Counted from the stretch's first letter, positions 40,063-49,723 are shown. The stretch: DNA of 64,000 nt from JABMMZ01 sp044368575 (GCA_044368575.1 JBIPPH010000002.1:40850-104849), one strand, 5' to 3'. Numbers and translations: made by a program. Notes: generated from the letters alone by a model not told the origin.

Positions 40063-42327
40063 TTACTTTTTAGATTGAGCATCTATAACTGCTACTGCTA
40101 CCATGTTCACTATTTCGCGCACAGAGCTGCCCAATTGTAAGAAGTGTACAGATTTGTCAAAGCCTAATAATACTGGACCCATGCTTTCGGCACCGGCAAA
40201 GCTTTGAGCAAATTTATAAGCAATATTACCGGCCGCTAAATTGGGGAATATGAAAGTATTGACGTCTTTGTCAACCAATTTACTGAAAGGGAAATTCTCT
40301 TTCATTAAATCGCGATTCATTGCAAAATTTGCTTGAATATCGCCATCAATAATCATATCCGGATGATTGTTGTGCAAGTACTCAACGGCTTTAGCCACCT
40401 TGCTTGGCACCTCGCCACTGGCACTGCCAAAATTGCTATAACTCAACATTGCCATTACAGGTTTCACACCAAGTTTTAATATCTCAGCTTGTGTGGTTCT
40501 GGCAATTTCAACCAGTTCTTCTGCACTAGGATCAATGTTTACCGTTGTATCAGAAAAGAAGTAAGGTCCTTTTTTAGTCATGATGATATACATGCCAGAA
40601 ATTCTGCTCACTCCAGTTTCACGACCAATGATCTGCATAGCAGGTTTCAATGACTTAGGATAGTTCTTAGTTAAGCCTGAAATAAAGGCATCGCATTCAC
40701 CCTCGCTCACCATCATGCAACCAAAATAGTTTCTATCGCGCATTAACTTAACTGACTCATAAATGTTAACCCCCTTGCGTTGGCGCTTTTCAAAAAACTT
40801 CTTGCCATAGGCTTCGCGTTGGGCATCTTCCACTAAAGGATCAATGATTTTAACATCGCCCAAATCAATGCTATGCGCTTCCATTAATGCCTTAATTTTT
40901 TCGACATTACCCAAAAGCACAGGTATAGCAATACCCTCCTCTTTTGAAATTTGAGCAGCCTTTAAAATTTTAATGTTATCCGCTTCTGCAAACACCACTT
41001 GTTTTGGTGCTTTTCTGGCTTGTGCCATCATGCGTCTGATGAATTTATTATCAAGGCCTAAACGGTTTCTGAGTTCTAATTTATAGGCATCCCAGTTGTC
41101 TATTTTTATTTGGGCTACACCACTATCTATAGCCGCTTTAGCTACAGCAGGACTAACTGTTTCGATCAAACGCGGATCAATTGGTTTTGGAATAATGTAT
41201 TGGCGTCCGAACTCCAAAGCCTTTTCATTGTATGCCATCATTACAGACTCCGGCACTGGCTCTTTGGCCAAACTAGCAATCGCTTTTACAGCAGCTAATT
41301 TCATGGCTTCATTAATGGCAGTTGCTCTTACGTCAAGTGCACCTCTGAAAATAAATGGAAAACCTAAAACGTTGTTCACTTGGTTAGGATAATCGCTTCT
41401 GCCTGTAGCCACAATAATATCTGGTCTTGAGGCAATGGCTAAATCATAAGCAATTTCAGGATCAGGGTTGGCCATGGCAAATATAATAGGATCTTGAGCC
41501 ATGCTTCTGATCATATCTTGCGATAAAATATTAGCTTTAGATAAACCAACAAATACATCGGCGCCATTCATGGCTTCTTCGAGGGTATTGGTTGTTGTGT
41601 TGTTAACGAAAAACTGTTTGTATTCATCAAGATCAGTTCTTGAAGTGTTCAAAGTGCCTTTGCTATCAAGCATGATGAGGTTTTCTTTTTTAACCCCTAA
41701 GGCAATAAACAATTTACTACAACTCATAGCACTGGCACCAGCACCATTCACTACCATTTTGATTTGATCAATTGGCTTGTTAACCAATTCTAATGCATTC
41801 AACAAGGCAGCACCACTAATAATGGCAGTACCGTGCTGGTCATCATGCATGATTGGAATGTTTAACTCTTCTTTTAATCTGGTTTCAATTTCAAAACATT
41901 CTGGGGCTTTAATGTCTTCTAAGTTAATGCCACCAAAAGTAGGCTCCATAGCCTTAACGCATTGAATAAATCCATCCACATCTTTAGCGTTTAATTCAAT
42001 ATCAAACACATCAATGTCTGCAAATATTTTAAACAATACACCCTTGCCTTCCATTACTGGTTTGGATGCTTCAGGACCAATATCGCCCAAGCCTAAAACG
42101 GCTGTACCGTTACTGATAACTGCCACCAAATTGCCTTTGGCGGTGTATTTATAAACATCACTGGTGTTTTCTGCAATTTTTAAACAAGGCTCTGCAACGC
42201 CAGGAGAGTATGCCAAACTCAAATCTCTTTTGGTTTGAGTTGGTTTTGTAGACACCACTTCAATCTTACCGGGTCTACCCGAACTGTGGTAATCTAAGGC
42301 GTCTTTTTGTAATTTAGAATGACTCAT
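40063..42327 (-). CDS. maeB: NADP-dependent malic enzyme fused to phosphotransacetylase domain
   Basis: MaeB decarboxylates malate to pyruvate with NADP+. The 754-residue protein has an N-terminal malic enzyme part (SLAYSPGVAEPCL, then MHDDQHGTAIISGAAL for metal binding and VVNGAGASAMSC for nucleotide binding) and, after about residue 420, a phosphotransacetylase-like domain that in MaeB is regulatory rather than catalytic (FAEADNIKILKAAQ, GEVPSKVAKAVEYL). ATG 42327 (MSHSKLQKDALDYH) is chosen over an upstream TTG at 42366. The gene is divergent from the RidA gene over a 233-nt spacer. Confidence 0.93.
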   Translation of the reverse strand: MSHSKLQKDALDYHSSGRPGKIEVVSTKPTQTKRDLSLAYSPGVAEPCLKIAENTSDVYKYTAKGNLVAVISNGTAVLGLGDIGPEASKPVMEGKGVLFKIFADIDVFDIELNAKDVDGFIQCVKAMEPTFGGINLEDIKAPECFEIETRLKEELNIPIMHDDQHGTAIISGAALLNALELVNKPIDQIKMVVNGAGASAMSCSKLFIALGVKKENLIMLDSKGTLNTSRTDLDEYKQFFVNNTTTNTLEEAMNGADVFVGLSKANILSQDMIRSMAQDPIIFAMANPDPEIAYDLAIASRPDIIVATGRSDYPNQVNNVLGFPFIFRGALDVRATAINEAMKLAAVKAIASLAKEPVPESVMMAYNEKALEFGRQYIIPKPIDPRLIETVSPAVAKAAIDSGVAQIKIDNWDAYKLELRNRLGLDNKFIRRMMAQARKAPKQVVFAEADNIKILKAAQISKEEGIAIPVLLGNVEKIKALMEAHSIDLGDVKIIDPLVEDAQREAYGKKFFEKRQRKGVNIYESVKLMRDRNYFGCMMVSEGECDAFISGLTKNYPKSLKPAMQIIGRETGVSRISGMYIIMTKKGPYFFSDTTVNIDPSAEELVEIARTTQAEILKLGVKPVMAMLSYSNFGSASGEVPSKVAKAVEYLHNNHPDMIIDGDIQANFAMNRDLMKENFPFSKLVDKDVNTFIFPNLAAGNIAYKFAQSFAGAESMGPVLLGFDKSVHFLQLGSSVREIVNMVAVAVIDAQSKK

Positions 42328-42560
42328 ATCTTCATGCGAAGTAAGAACTTTTTTTTTGAAATTCAACCTTTAAATTCAATGACTTATACCCGATGAATAC
42401 AAATAAATTCAAACCCTTGTATTTTGTGGAGAGATATTGCAAAAAATTAGCGTAATTCGTTGCATTAAACGAAGTGAGCTTGTGCATTTTAGCAGACGTT
42501 TAACGAACATTTGCAAACATTTGTAAACCCTTCGAAAAATCAACAATTCCTAAAAATACA

Positions 42561-42977
42561 ATGGATCAAAATAGTGTAGAATCAAGCAAAGCGCCAGAAC
42601 CAGTTGGCCTTTATCCCCACGCCAAACGCGTTGGTAATTTATTGTTTTTAAGCGGTGTAGGACCGCGTGAAAGAGGCAGCAAAACCATTCCAGGTGTGGA
42701 ATTAGATGCCAATAACAATATTGTTAGTTATGACATTGCTAAACAATGCCACAGTGTGTTTCAAAACATCAAATACATTTTAGAAGATGCTGGCAGCAGT
42801 TGGGATAAAATCGTTGACGTAACGGTGTTTTTAACCAATATGAAAGATGACTTCCCAATTTACAATAAAATATGGGCAGAGTATTTCGCTGAAAACCCAC
42901 CTTGCAGAACGACCTTAGAAATCAATTGTTTGCCAACCCCTATTGGCATTGAATTGAAAGTAATTGCTACGATTTAA
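42561..42977 (+). CDS. RidA-family protein, 2-aminomuconate deaminase-like
   Basis: A 138-residue YjgF/RidA protein. The pattern VGLYPHAKRVGNLLFLSGVGPRERG with the conserved arginine in NPPCRTTLEINCLP and the C-terminal GIELKVIATI is closer to 2-aminomuconate deaminases of the 3-hydroxyanthranilate route than to the imine-hydrolysing RidA proper. Since the window also has 3-hydroxyanthranilate dioxygenase at 14.1 kb, participation in tryptophan or anthranilate catabolism is plausible, though not proven. The stop abuts the stop of the convergent cdsA. Confidence 0.75.
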   Translation: MDQNSVESSKAPEPVGLYPHAKRVGNLLFLSGVGPRERGSKTIPGVELDANNNIVSYDIAKQCHSVFQNIKYILEDAGSSWDKIVDVTVFLTNMKDDFPIYNKIWAEYFAENPPCRTTLEINCLPTPIGIELKVIATI

Positions 42978-43790
42978 TTACAAGAGTATATAATAGCAAA
43001 ACGTTGTGAATGGTAGCGATATCAGCAACGCATCAAATCGATCTAAGATACCACCATGCCCAGGTAAAATGGTACCTGAATCTTTAATTTGAAATTCTCT
43101 CTTGAGCATACTTTCGACTAAGTCGCCCAAGGTGCCGAAGACTACGCTGCATAAAGCCACAATAAGGTTAACTTTCATTGGTATGTGAAAATAATGCGAA
43201 AGCAGCACAGAAAAACCGCAGGTTAATACCAAGCCACCAATAAAGCCTTCCCAGGTTTTTCCAGGAGAAACCGCTTCATATAGTTTATGCTTACCAAGCA
43301 GTTTGCCACTTAAATAGGCAAAGGTATCACTGCACCAAATGAGTACAAATAAATTCAAGGCCAACAAGGGCATGTATACTGTTTGTGGCGATTCTTGCCT
43401 AGGCTCCAATTGAAAGGTGCTTGCATGGAAAAAAAACAAAGGCAAAGCAATGTAAAATAAGCCACTAAATAAATAAGCCAATCGCTTCCACTCTCTGTTT
43501 TTAGACAATAGCACAGTAAAGGCCGCCATTGGAAATAAAAGCGGTAATGCATTAACGACCCAATCATCCAACCAATATTTAAGGCAAACGACACCTAAAC
43601 CAATCCCCATAAATAGTGCATGAGCATAGTTGAGTTGTCCTTGGAATACGATAGTATAATATTCCTTCATGCCAAATAAACAGATGGCGCACAAGAGTAC
43701 TAAAAAGCTGAATTCATTATAGAGCGTAAGACCACAAATGGCCGCTACAAAAAAGACACCGGTGATTGCTCTTTGAGTAAAATTATTCAT
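42978..43790 (-). CDS. cdsA: Phosphatidate cytidylyltransferase
   Basis: CdsA makes CDP-diacylglycerol from phosphatidate and CTP, the entry step for phosphatidylethanolamine and acidic phospholipids. A 270-residue integral membrane protein of about eight helices with SPGKTWEGFIGG (about 185-196) and the C-terminal signature GDLVESMLKREFQIKDSG followed by LPGHGGILDRFDALL. It overlaps the upstream CPBP protease gene by 8 nt, so the two are one transcript. The family signature normally has DRxDS; here it is DRFDA. Confidence 0.93.
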   Translation of the reverse strand: MNNFTQRAITGVFFVAAICGLTLYNEFSFLVLLCAICLFGMKEYYTIVFQGQLNYAHALFMGIGLGVVCLKYWLDDWVVNALPLLFPMAAFTVLLSKNREWKRLAYLFSGLFYIALPLFFFHASTFQLEPRQESPQTVYMPLLALNLFVLIWCSDTFAYLSGKLLGKHKLYEAVSPGKTWEGFIGGLVLTCGFSVLLSHYFHIPMKVNLIVALCSVVFGTLGDLVESMLKREFQIKDSGTILPGHGGILDRFDALLISLPFTTFCYYILL

Positions 43791-44697
43791 GAGTGGCTGT
43801 TGGCTTTGATATTTGATTTAAACGCATAAATGTAGCAGTAAGCATTAATACACTAATGACAACTAAGAACCAATGTGGTTGAAATTCATCTTTGCTCACT
43901 TGCTGAACGAAATCCGATTGATTTTGATAGTAATACATTAAGACCGCTAAAGCATTGTTGCAAAAATGTATGGCAATGCTTACCCATATACTTTTACTGA
44001 AATAAAACGTGTAGCCTAAAATCAAGGCCAAGAAAAACATTGGTATGATTTGCTCCAGATTAAAGTGAATAAGCGTAAAAATTAAACTGCTTAACCATAT
44101 CCCTACGTGGTGTTTTTGAGTCCATTTGATTAGAAGAGATTGTAAAGTGCCTCTGAAAAAGATCTCTTCAAATAAAGCGGGCAATAAGGCAATTACAAAT
44201 AGATTTAAAAACAAATCCGACACTGTATGCATGGCCAACATGCGCTCTAAAATGGCTTTGGTTTGAAAGGCATTAAAGGCATCTTGTATACTTTTAGGCA
44301 ATTGAATACTGTGGTTCAATTGAATGAGTTGTATGGAAATGATTTGCGCAGCAATAAATACCAATGGCAAATACAACCATACTTTGCTTTGTCCTTTCTG
44401 AAATTGCCAAAACGAATTGACCGGATAATTTCTGATTTTACAAAAAAGAAAGGCTGAAACCACCCAAGCGCCAAATGTGGCAAACACGTTGTAGAATTTT
44501 AACAAGCCAATGGCATTGTCTAAACTGCTTTGACTTTGTATGGTCTGTAAAACCTCTGCAATGTCTTGGTGTGTTAGGCCTGCTGCTACAACAATACCCA
44601 ATAAACTAAACACCACTGCAGACACAATGAGTAAACCAATTAAGATTAAAATGTCAGCGAAGTATTGAATTCTGTTGCCTTGGTTGTAATTTTGCAT
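43783..44697 (-). CDS. CPBP family intramembrane protease
   Basis: A 304-residue integral membrane protein of the CAAX/Abi (Rce1-like) group. The metal-binding motifs are present: EEIFFRGTLQSLLIKW with the diglutamate, FTLIHFNLEQIIPMF with a His, and a final IHFCNNALAVLMYY with His and Asn. The substrate is unknown. ATG 44697 is chosen; the reading frame extends upstream but that extension would run into the divergent dus gene. It overlaps cdsA by 8 nt. Confidence 0.88.
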   Translation of the reverse strand: MQNYNQGNRIQYFADILILIGLLIVSAVVFSLLGIVVAAGLTHQDIAEVLQTIQSQSSLDNAIGLLKFYNVFATFGAWVVSAFLFCKIRNYPVNSFWQFQKGQSKVWLYLPLVFIAAQIISIQLIQLNHSIQLPKSIQDAFNAFQTKAILERMLAMHTVSDLFLNLFVIALLPALFEEIFFRGTLQSLLIKWTQKHHVGIWLSSLIFTLIHFNLEQIIPMFFLALILGYTFYFSKSIWVSIAIHFCNNALAVLMYYYQNQSDFVQQVSKDEFQPHWFLVVISVLMLTATFMRLNQISKPTATHE

Positions 44698-44729
44698 CCC
44701 TAGTTCGTTTATGAGTATTTGCAAATTTG

Positions 44730-45731
44730 GTGAAAATTGGTAACATATCATTGGGAAGTTTTCCCCTGCTGTTGGCTCCCATGGAAGATGTGAGTGATCC
44801 GCCATTTAGATACTTGTGTAAGCAACAAGGTGCAGACCTCATGTACACTGAGTTCATAAGCTCAGAAGGACTCATCAGAGATGCGATTAAATCACGTCAA
44901 AAACTCGATATTTTTGATTACGAAAAACCAATCGGCATTCAAATATTTGGTGGAGACGAAGAAGCCATGGCCCTAGCCACAAAAATTGTTGACTCTACCC
45001 AACCAGATTTAGTCGATATCAATTTTGGTTGTCCGGTTAAAAAGGTAGTCTGTAAAGGCGCTGGTGCTGCTGTGCTTAAAGACATTCCACTCATGGTAAG
45101 ATTAACTGAGGCAGTGGTAAAATCAACCAATTTGCCGGTTACTGTTAAAACCCGTTTGGGTTGGGATGAAAAAAGCAAGAACATTGAAGAAGTGGCAGAA
45201 CGCCTGCAAGATATTGGCATTAAAGCCCTCACTGTGCATGGTAGAACCCGCACCCAATTGTATAAAGGTGAAGCGGATTGGACCTTGATTTCAAAGGTGA
45301 AAAACAACCCCCGAATACAAATTCCTATTTTTGGTAATGGCGACATTGATACCCCCGAAAAAGCTTTAGAATACAAGAACCGTTATGGTGTTGATGGCAT
45401 TATGATAGGGCGAGCAAGCATAGGGCACCCTTGGATATTCAGAGAAATTAAACACTTTTTAAATACTGGGGAACACCTTGCAGGACCAACGCTTGCAGAA
45501 CGTGTAGAAGCTTGTCGTACCCATTTGCAGAAATCAATTGAATGGAAAAGTGAAATTCAGGCCATCAATGAAATGAAACGCCATTATGCCAACTACTTTA
45601 AAGGCATACCAAACTTTAAGCCATTCAGAACCAAATTGGTTTGCAGCAATATATTGCCAGAAATTTTTGAAACGCTTCAACAAATAGAAAGTTTGGGCAT
45701 AGAAGGCATCTCAGCGCTTGCGCATGATTAA
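44730..45731 (+). CDS. dusB: tRNA-dihydrouridine synthase
   Basis: Dus enzymes reduce uridine to dihydrouridine in tRNA using FMN. The 333-residue protein has LLAPMEDVSDPPFR near the N-terminus, the catalytic cysteine in NFGCPVKKV (Cys101), KTRLGWD and the FMN-phosphate site GADGIMIGRA-type sequence VDGIMIGRASIGHPW. It resembles DusB most. The start is GTG 44730; a TTG one codon upstream is less likely. The last 21 nt overlap the convergent O-methyltransferase gene. Confidence 0.92.
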   Translation: MKIGNISLGSFPLLLAPMEDVSDPPFRYLCKQQGADLMYTEFISSEGLIRDAIKSRQKLDIFDYEKPIGIQIFGGDEEAMALATKIVDSTQPDLVDINFGCPVKKVVCKGAGAAVLKDIPLMVRLTEAVVKSTNLPVTVKTRLGWDEKSKNIEEVAERLQDIGIKALTVHGRTRTQLYKGEADWTLISKVKNNPRIQIPIFGNGDIDTPEKALEYKNRYGVDGIMIGRASIGHPWIFREIKHFLNTGEHLAGPTLAERVEACRTHLQKSIEWKSEIQAINEMKRHYANYFKGIPNFKPFRTKLVCSNILPEIFETLQQIESLGIEGISALAHD

Positions 45732-46364
45732 AATGCCATCGCGAATGGGTAGCAACAATGGTTGTACTCTATTATCTGATTTTATTTTCTGATTGAAACT
45801 ATGTAAAGCCTTGGTGTCTATATCGTTTTGCAGGGCATCAGCATCAACCACTTTGCCATCCCAAAGCACATTATCGGCTAAAATCAATCCACCTGGTTTG
45901 ACTTTATCGAAACACAAATCATAGTACTCAGCATAATCAGCCTTGTGGGCATCTATCCAAACGATATCCCAAAACGGAACAGATTCATTAAGCGAGGCTA
46001 TGCATGATTTGGCCTCACCCAAATGGCAGATGATCTGATTGGCATAGGGTGAAGATTGAATGAATGTTTGTGCTATGTGAGTGGTTTCTTCGTTGTTGTC
46101 TATACTGTGCACTATACCATTATTAGCTAAACCTTCTGCCAAACACAAAGCAGAATAGCCTGTAAAAGTCCCTATATCTAAAACATATTGTGCTTGCATG
46201 AGCTGACTGAGCAAGGCTAAAAAACGACCTTGAATGGGACCACTTAACATGCGGGGTTTTAACACATTTAAATGCGTATAACGGTTTAACGCATACAAAT
46301 GGTCTGGTTCATTTTGGGTGTGTTGTTCAGCGTATAATTGAATCAATGCAGCAAGGTCTGACAT
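45711..46364 (-). CDS. Class I O-methyltransferase (caffeoyl-CoA type)
   Basis: A 217-residue SAM-dependent O-methyltransferase. SAM binding motif VLDIGTFTGYSALCLAEGL, the acidic residue in HSIDNNEE, and the metal-binding sites DIVWIDAHKADYAEYYD and LILADNVLWDGKV all fit the cation-dependent COMT/CCoAOMT family; the bacterial members methylate catechols or related phenols. ATG 46364 is chosen over an upstream candidate; TTTG lies 6 nt upstream (TTAATTTG, one base off the -7 box). The gene ends inside dus on the opposite strand. Confidence 0.88.
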   Translation of the reverse strand: MSDLAALIQLYAEQHTQNEPDHLYALNRYTHLNVLKPRMLSGPIQGRFLALLSQLMQAQYVLDIGTFTGYSALCLAEGLANNGIVHSIDNNEETTHIAQTFIQSSPYANQIICHLGEAKSCIASLNESVPFWDIVWIDAHKADYAEYYDLCFDKVKPGGLILADNVLWDGKVVDADALQNDIDTKALHSFNQKIKSDNRVQPLLLPIRDGILIMRKR

Positions 46365-46597
46365 AGCTTGCAAATTAAATGAAAAAGCAGCAGAGTAATC
46401 AAGCCAAACAGCCACAACACCTTGACATAATAAAAAAAATTCAATTATACAAGCCTTTTTTTAGGGTCAAAACTTGCCGTTTACACCCCTAATTCATTTT
46501 ATCTTATATATTAGATATTAACAACAACAGCAACATTTTACATGTTTTTACAAAAATTTTATCGGTTTATATTTCATAAATTGAGAAAAAATTGTAA

Positions 46598-46605
46598 TAT
46601 CTTTG
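46598..46605 (+). promoter_or_regulatory. -7 promoter box of the GT5-like gene
   Basis: TATCTTTG, 30 nt upstream of ATG 46636, within a 271-nt AT-rich spacer that otherwise shows nothing. Confidence 0.5.
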
Positions 46606-46635
46606 TAGTCCGGATTTCCCCAAATACCAACGAAT

Positions 46636-47451
46636 ATGAGCCAAACTAAGAAAAGAGTACTATTCGTGTCATCGGAAATGACACCATTTCTAAACGATTC
46701 TCCAGTTGCTACCATTTCAAGATTTTTACCACAAGCTATTCAAGAAAAAGACCATGAAATAAGGGTACTTGTACCGCGTTTTGGCGTTATCAATGAAAGA
46801 CGTAACCGCTTGCATGAAGTTGTCAGATTAAGCGGTATTAATATCTCTATTGACGATAAAGATAACCCATTAATGATTAAAGTGGCATCATTGCCTGAAG
46901 CTAGAATGCAGGTTTACTTCCTTGACAACGAAGATTATTTTCACAGAAAATTCGTTTTCACTGACGATAAAAACAAATTCTTTGATGACAACGATGAGCG
47001 TGTGATTTTCTTTTGTAAAGGCGTGCTTGAAACGGTTAAGAAACTAGGTTGGGCTCCAGATATTATTCATTGTCATGGTTGGATGACCAGTCTTATTCCT
47101 GCTTACTTAAAAACATTGTACAAAGACGAGCCAGTTTTTAAGCATTCTAAAGTGGTATATTCAGTATTTGAGAATGAATTTAAAGAGTCTTTGGGCAAAG
47201 ATTTTGCGCGTAAAGCCACATTAAATGAAATCCCAGACAAACAATTAGAAACCTTTGGTAAAGGCGACAATAAGAGCATGCACATGGGTGGTGTTAAACA
47301 CGCTGATGCTGTAGTAGATTGTTGCACTTCTAAAATTGATCCTGAATTAGCTAAATTGTTCAAGGCTAAGCCGAATATGGTTCACGATAACGATAATATC
47401 GGTGAAAAATATTACGCTTTCTATGAACAGTTAATGACTTCTGCAAAATAA
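46636..47451 (+). CDS. Glycogen synthase N-terminal domain protein (GT5 half)
   Basis: At 271 residues this is only the N-terminal catalytic half of a GT5 glycogen/starch synthase. LFVSSEMTPFLNDSPVATISRFLPQAI follows the pattern of glycogen synthase, but the ADP-glucose loop KxGGL is missing: the residues are NDSP. The His in DIIHCHGWMTSLIPAYL is kept. The C-terminal GT1-like half, with the second part of the nucleotide-sugar site, is absent. It may be a non-catalytic or differently acting protein. Located beside DUF4270, as in other Bacteroidota, in an apparently conserved cell-envelope neighbourhood. Confidence 0.8.
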   Translation: MSQTKKRVLFVSSEMTPFLNDSPVATISRFLPQAIQEKDHEIRVLVPRFGVINERRNRLHEVVRLSGINISIDDKDNPLMIKVASLPEARMQVYFLDNEDYFHRKFVFTDDKNKFFDDNDERVIFFCKGVLETVKKLGWAPDIIHCHGWMTSLIPAYLKTLYKDEPVFKHSKVVYSVFENEFKESLGKDFARKATLNEIPDKQLETFGKGDNKSMHMGGVKHADAVVDCCTSKIDPELAKLFKAKPNMVHDNDNIGEKYYAFYEQLMTSAK

Positions 47452-47465
47452 TGCTTTAGTTTGCA

Positions 47466-48788
47466 GTGGTGAAGATTAAAACTGTCTTTTGGACCGTCAT
47501 AGCCTTAGTCGTATTTTCTGCTTGTAAGAAATACAACGACAACATTTATTTAAACAATGATGGCACCCAAGGATTCGATGGTTATACCTTCAGTGACTCC
47601 CTTAAAATTTCAAGTAAAACAGTTCGCGAGGATTCCCTCAAAACGGATAGTTTGAGCCAAAATTTAGTGGGCGTTTTGAATGACCCCATTTTTGGTGTTT
47701 ACCAAGCCTCTACTTTTTGTGAATTCAAATTGCCACAAATTGATAAAGTGATTTCAACAGAAACACTTGACTCAGTGGTGTTGATGTTGCAATACACATC
47801 ATCATCTGCCTATTATGGCGACCTTAACAGTCCTTTGTCTTTTAAGGTGTATGAATTGAATCAAAACTTGAGTAGTTCTGTTAGCCATAGCAACCAAACT
47901 TTGACCTACAATTCTACCCCGATTGCTGCTTTTACTGGTCAGGTTAAATTGTCTGATAGTATATACATTACTGAATTGGGTAAGCAGGTTAAAGCCGCAC
48001 CAGGCATTAGTTTAAAATTGAGCAATGCAGCAGCACAAAAATTATTCAATGCCACTTTGAATGATTTGCATTCTAACGATAATTTCATTCAATTTTTTAA
48101 GGGCATAGCTATAGTGCCTGACCAAACCCCAGCTGTTGGTTCAGGGGTAATTCCTGCTTTTAACTTGAGAGGTGGTTTTACTAAAATTAGAATTTACTAC
48201 AATGATAGCTTACAATCAGATTTTAAGGTAATTGACAACGCCAAACGTTTTTCTGAGTACCAAACCAGCAATAGCAATGCAGTGATTGCCAAGCAAAAGT
48301 CTGCGGCTGCAGCTACCGATTTTGATACTACATATGTACAGGCTATGGCCGGCGCAAAAACCTGGGTGCAGTTTCCTAACTTATTCAGCATTATCAGCAA
48401 CCCTGCGAAAAAAGTAGCTATTGGTAAAGCTGAGTTGGTTGTAAGACCTTTGGCTGGTACTTTCTCCTCACCCTTTTCTTTGCCATCGCGTTTATTGATT
48501 GTTCAACCAGACGCAAGCAACGGTTTGAATGCCCCTATTTTGGATGCTTTTGAGCCATTCTACGGCGGCAAATACAACTCACTTAATAATACCTATACCT
48601 TTAACATTACGCGTCACATACAGAGCGTTTTAACTGACTACCAAGTAAACGGTAAAAACAGCAATAAAGGCCTTTACATTATTGTGCCTAGTGATTTACC
48701 AATTGCGCCTTCGAGAATAGTAATTGATAGCAGAAAACGCCTGCAAAATGAAGGCATTCAACTTAAACTGATTTACACTGAACTATAA
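47466..48788 (+). CDS. DUF4270 lipoprotein
   Basis: A 440-residue lipoprotein (KTVFWTVIALVVFSACKKY; lipobox FSAC) of the DUF4270 family, known from Bacteroidota but without a defined role. Mature sequence shows beta-rich segments with SQNLVGVLNDPIFGVYQASTFCEF near residue 80 and a C-terminal part with RHIQSVLTDYQ and RIVIDSRKRLQNEGIQLKLIYTEL. GTG start at 47466 (a second GTG follows). It follows the GT5-like gene by 14 nt; the same pairing is common in Bacteroidota, which implies linked expression. Confidence 0.85.
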   Translation: MVKIKTVFWTVIALVVFSACKKYNDNIYLNNDGTQGFDGYTFSDSLKISSKTVREDSLKTDSLSQNLVGVLNDPIFGVYQASTFCEFKLPQIDKVISTETLDSVVLMLQYTSSSAYYGDLNSPLSFKVYELNQNLSSSVSHSNQTLTYNSTPIAAFTGQVKLSDSIYITELGKQVKAAPGISLKLSNAAAQKLFNATLNDLHSNDNFIQFFKGIAIVPDQTPAVGSGVIPAFNLRGGFTKIRIYYNDSLQSDFKVIDNAKRFSEYQTSNSNAVIAKQKSAAAATDFDTTYVQAMAGAKTWVQFPNLFSIISNPAKKVAIGKAELVVRPLAGTFSSPFSLPSRLLIVQPDASNGLNAPILDAFEPFYGGKYNSLNNTYTFNITRHIQSVLTDYQVNGKNSNKGLYIIVPSDLPIAPSRIVIDSRKRLQNEGIQLKLIYTEL

Positions 48789-48812
48789 ACCCTTTTATTT
48801 GTTTTTAATTCT

Positions 48813-49670
48813 ATGGAAAGCAAACGTAAACCTTACCAGTTGGTCTCAAGAGAGTGGAAGCAAACGGATACTATTATCCAGTTAAAAAACACACAAATAG
48901 GACAAGGTTCAGTGAGCGTTATTGCCGGCCCTTGCGCAGTTGAAAATGAAGACCAAATCTTTACCATTTGTGAGTTTTTAAGCAAGCAAGGCGTAAAGGT
49001 GGTCAGAGGTGGCGCTTATAAGCCAAGAACCTCTCCTTACTCTTTTCAAGGTTTAAAGAAGGATGGCTTAATTTTACTCAGACAAGCAGCAGACAAATAC
49101 AACCTTTCAGTGATTACAGAGGTGATGGATACCAATTTAATTGATGAGGTTGCACAGTATGCCGATATTTTACAAGTAGGCACGCGCAATATGCAAAACT
49201 ATCAATTGCTTAGAGGTTTGAGCAAAATCAATAAACCGGTGATGTTGAAACGCGGCATGAGCAGTACTATGGAAGAGTGGTTATTGGCTGCTGAATATAT
49301 ATTGTCTGGCGGTAATGATCAGGTGATTTTATGCGAACGTGGTATTAGAACGTTTGAAAACGCTACCAGAAATACCCTTGATTTGGGCATAGTGCCGTTA
49401 TTAAAATCTGTTAGCCATTTGCCAGTGATTGTTGACCCGAGTCAAGCTACGGGCCATAGAGATTTGGTTTTACCAATGTCTTTGGCATCTGTTATGGCTG
49501 GTTCAGATGGCATTATGGTTGAAGTGCATAACCATCCGGAAGAAGCGCTTTCTGATGGCGCACAGTCCTTGTATTTTGACCAATTTAAAACCCTTGCGGC
49601 CAAATTAAAATTGGCCTCAGATGTTTTGGGCAAACCCTTGGATTTAGAAAACGAAAAGATTTTATTCTAA
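48813..49670 (+). CDS. aroF: 3-deoxy-7-phosphoheptulonate synthase (type I-beta)
   Basis: DAHP synthase joins phosphoenolpyruvate and erythrose-4-phosphate in the first step of the shikimate pathway. A 285-residue core enzyme of the I-beta type: VIAGPCAVEN, VRGGAYKPRTSPYSFQG, GTRNMQNYQLL, KRGMSSTMEEWLLAAEYIL and PVIVDPSQATGHRDLV. It lacks the N-terminal ferredoxin-like regulatory domain and the chorismate-mutase fusion seen in other I-beta forms, so it may not be feedback-inhibited by the usual means. It follows DUF4270 by 24 nt and precedes tRNA-Asp. Confidence 0.92.
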   Translation: MESKRKPYQLVSREWKQTDTIIQLKNTQIGQGSVSVIAGPCAVENEDQIFTICEFLSKQGVKVVRGGAYKPRTSPYSFQGLKKDGLILLRQAADKYNLSVITEVMDTNLIDEVAQYADILQVGTRNMQNYQLLRGLSKINKPVMLKRGMSSTMEEWLLAAEYILSGGNDQVILCERGIRTFENATRNTLDLGIVPLLKSVSHLPVIVDPSQATGHRDLVLPMSLASVMAGSDGIMVEVHNHPEEALSDGAQSLYFDQFKTLAAKLKLASDVLGKPLDLENEKILF

Positions 49671-49696
49671 TTTTTTTGTTTTATTCATAATTCGAC

Positions 49697-49704
49697 TATA
49701 TTTG
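49697..49704 (+). promoter_or_regulatory. tRNA-Asp promoter
   Basis: TATATTTG with TTTTG about 18 nt upstream (49674-49678), i.e. both Bacteroidota promoter elements at normal spacing, 19 nt before the tRNA 5' end. Confidence 0.7.
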
Positions 49705-49723
49705 CACTCCCAAAAAACCAGTC

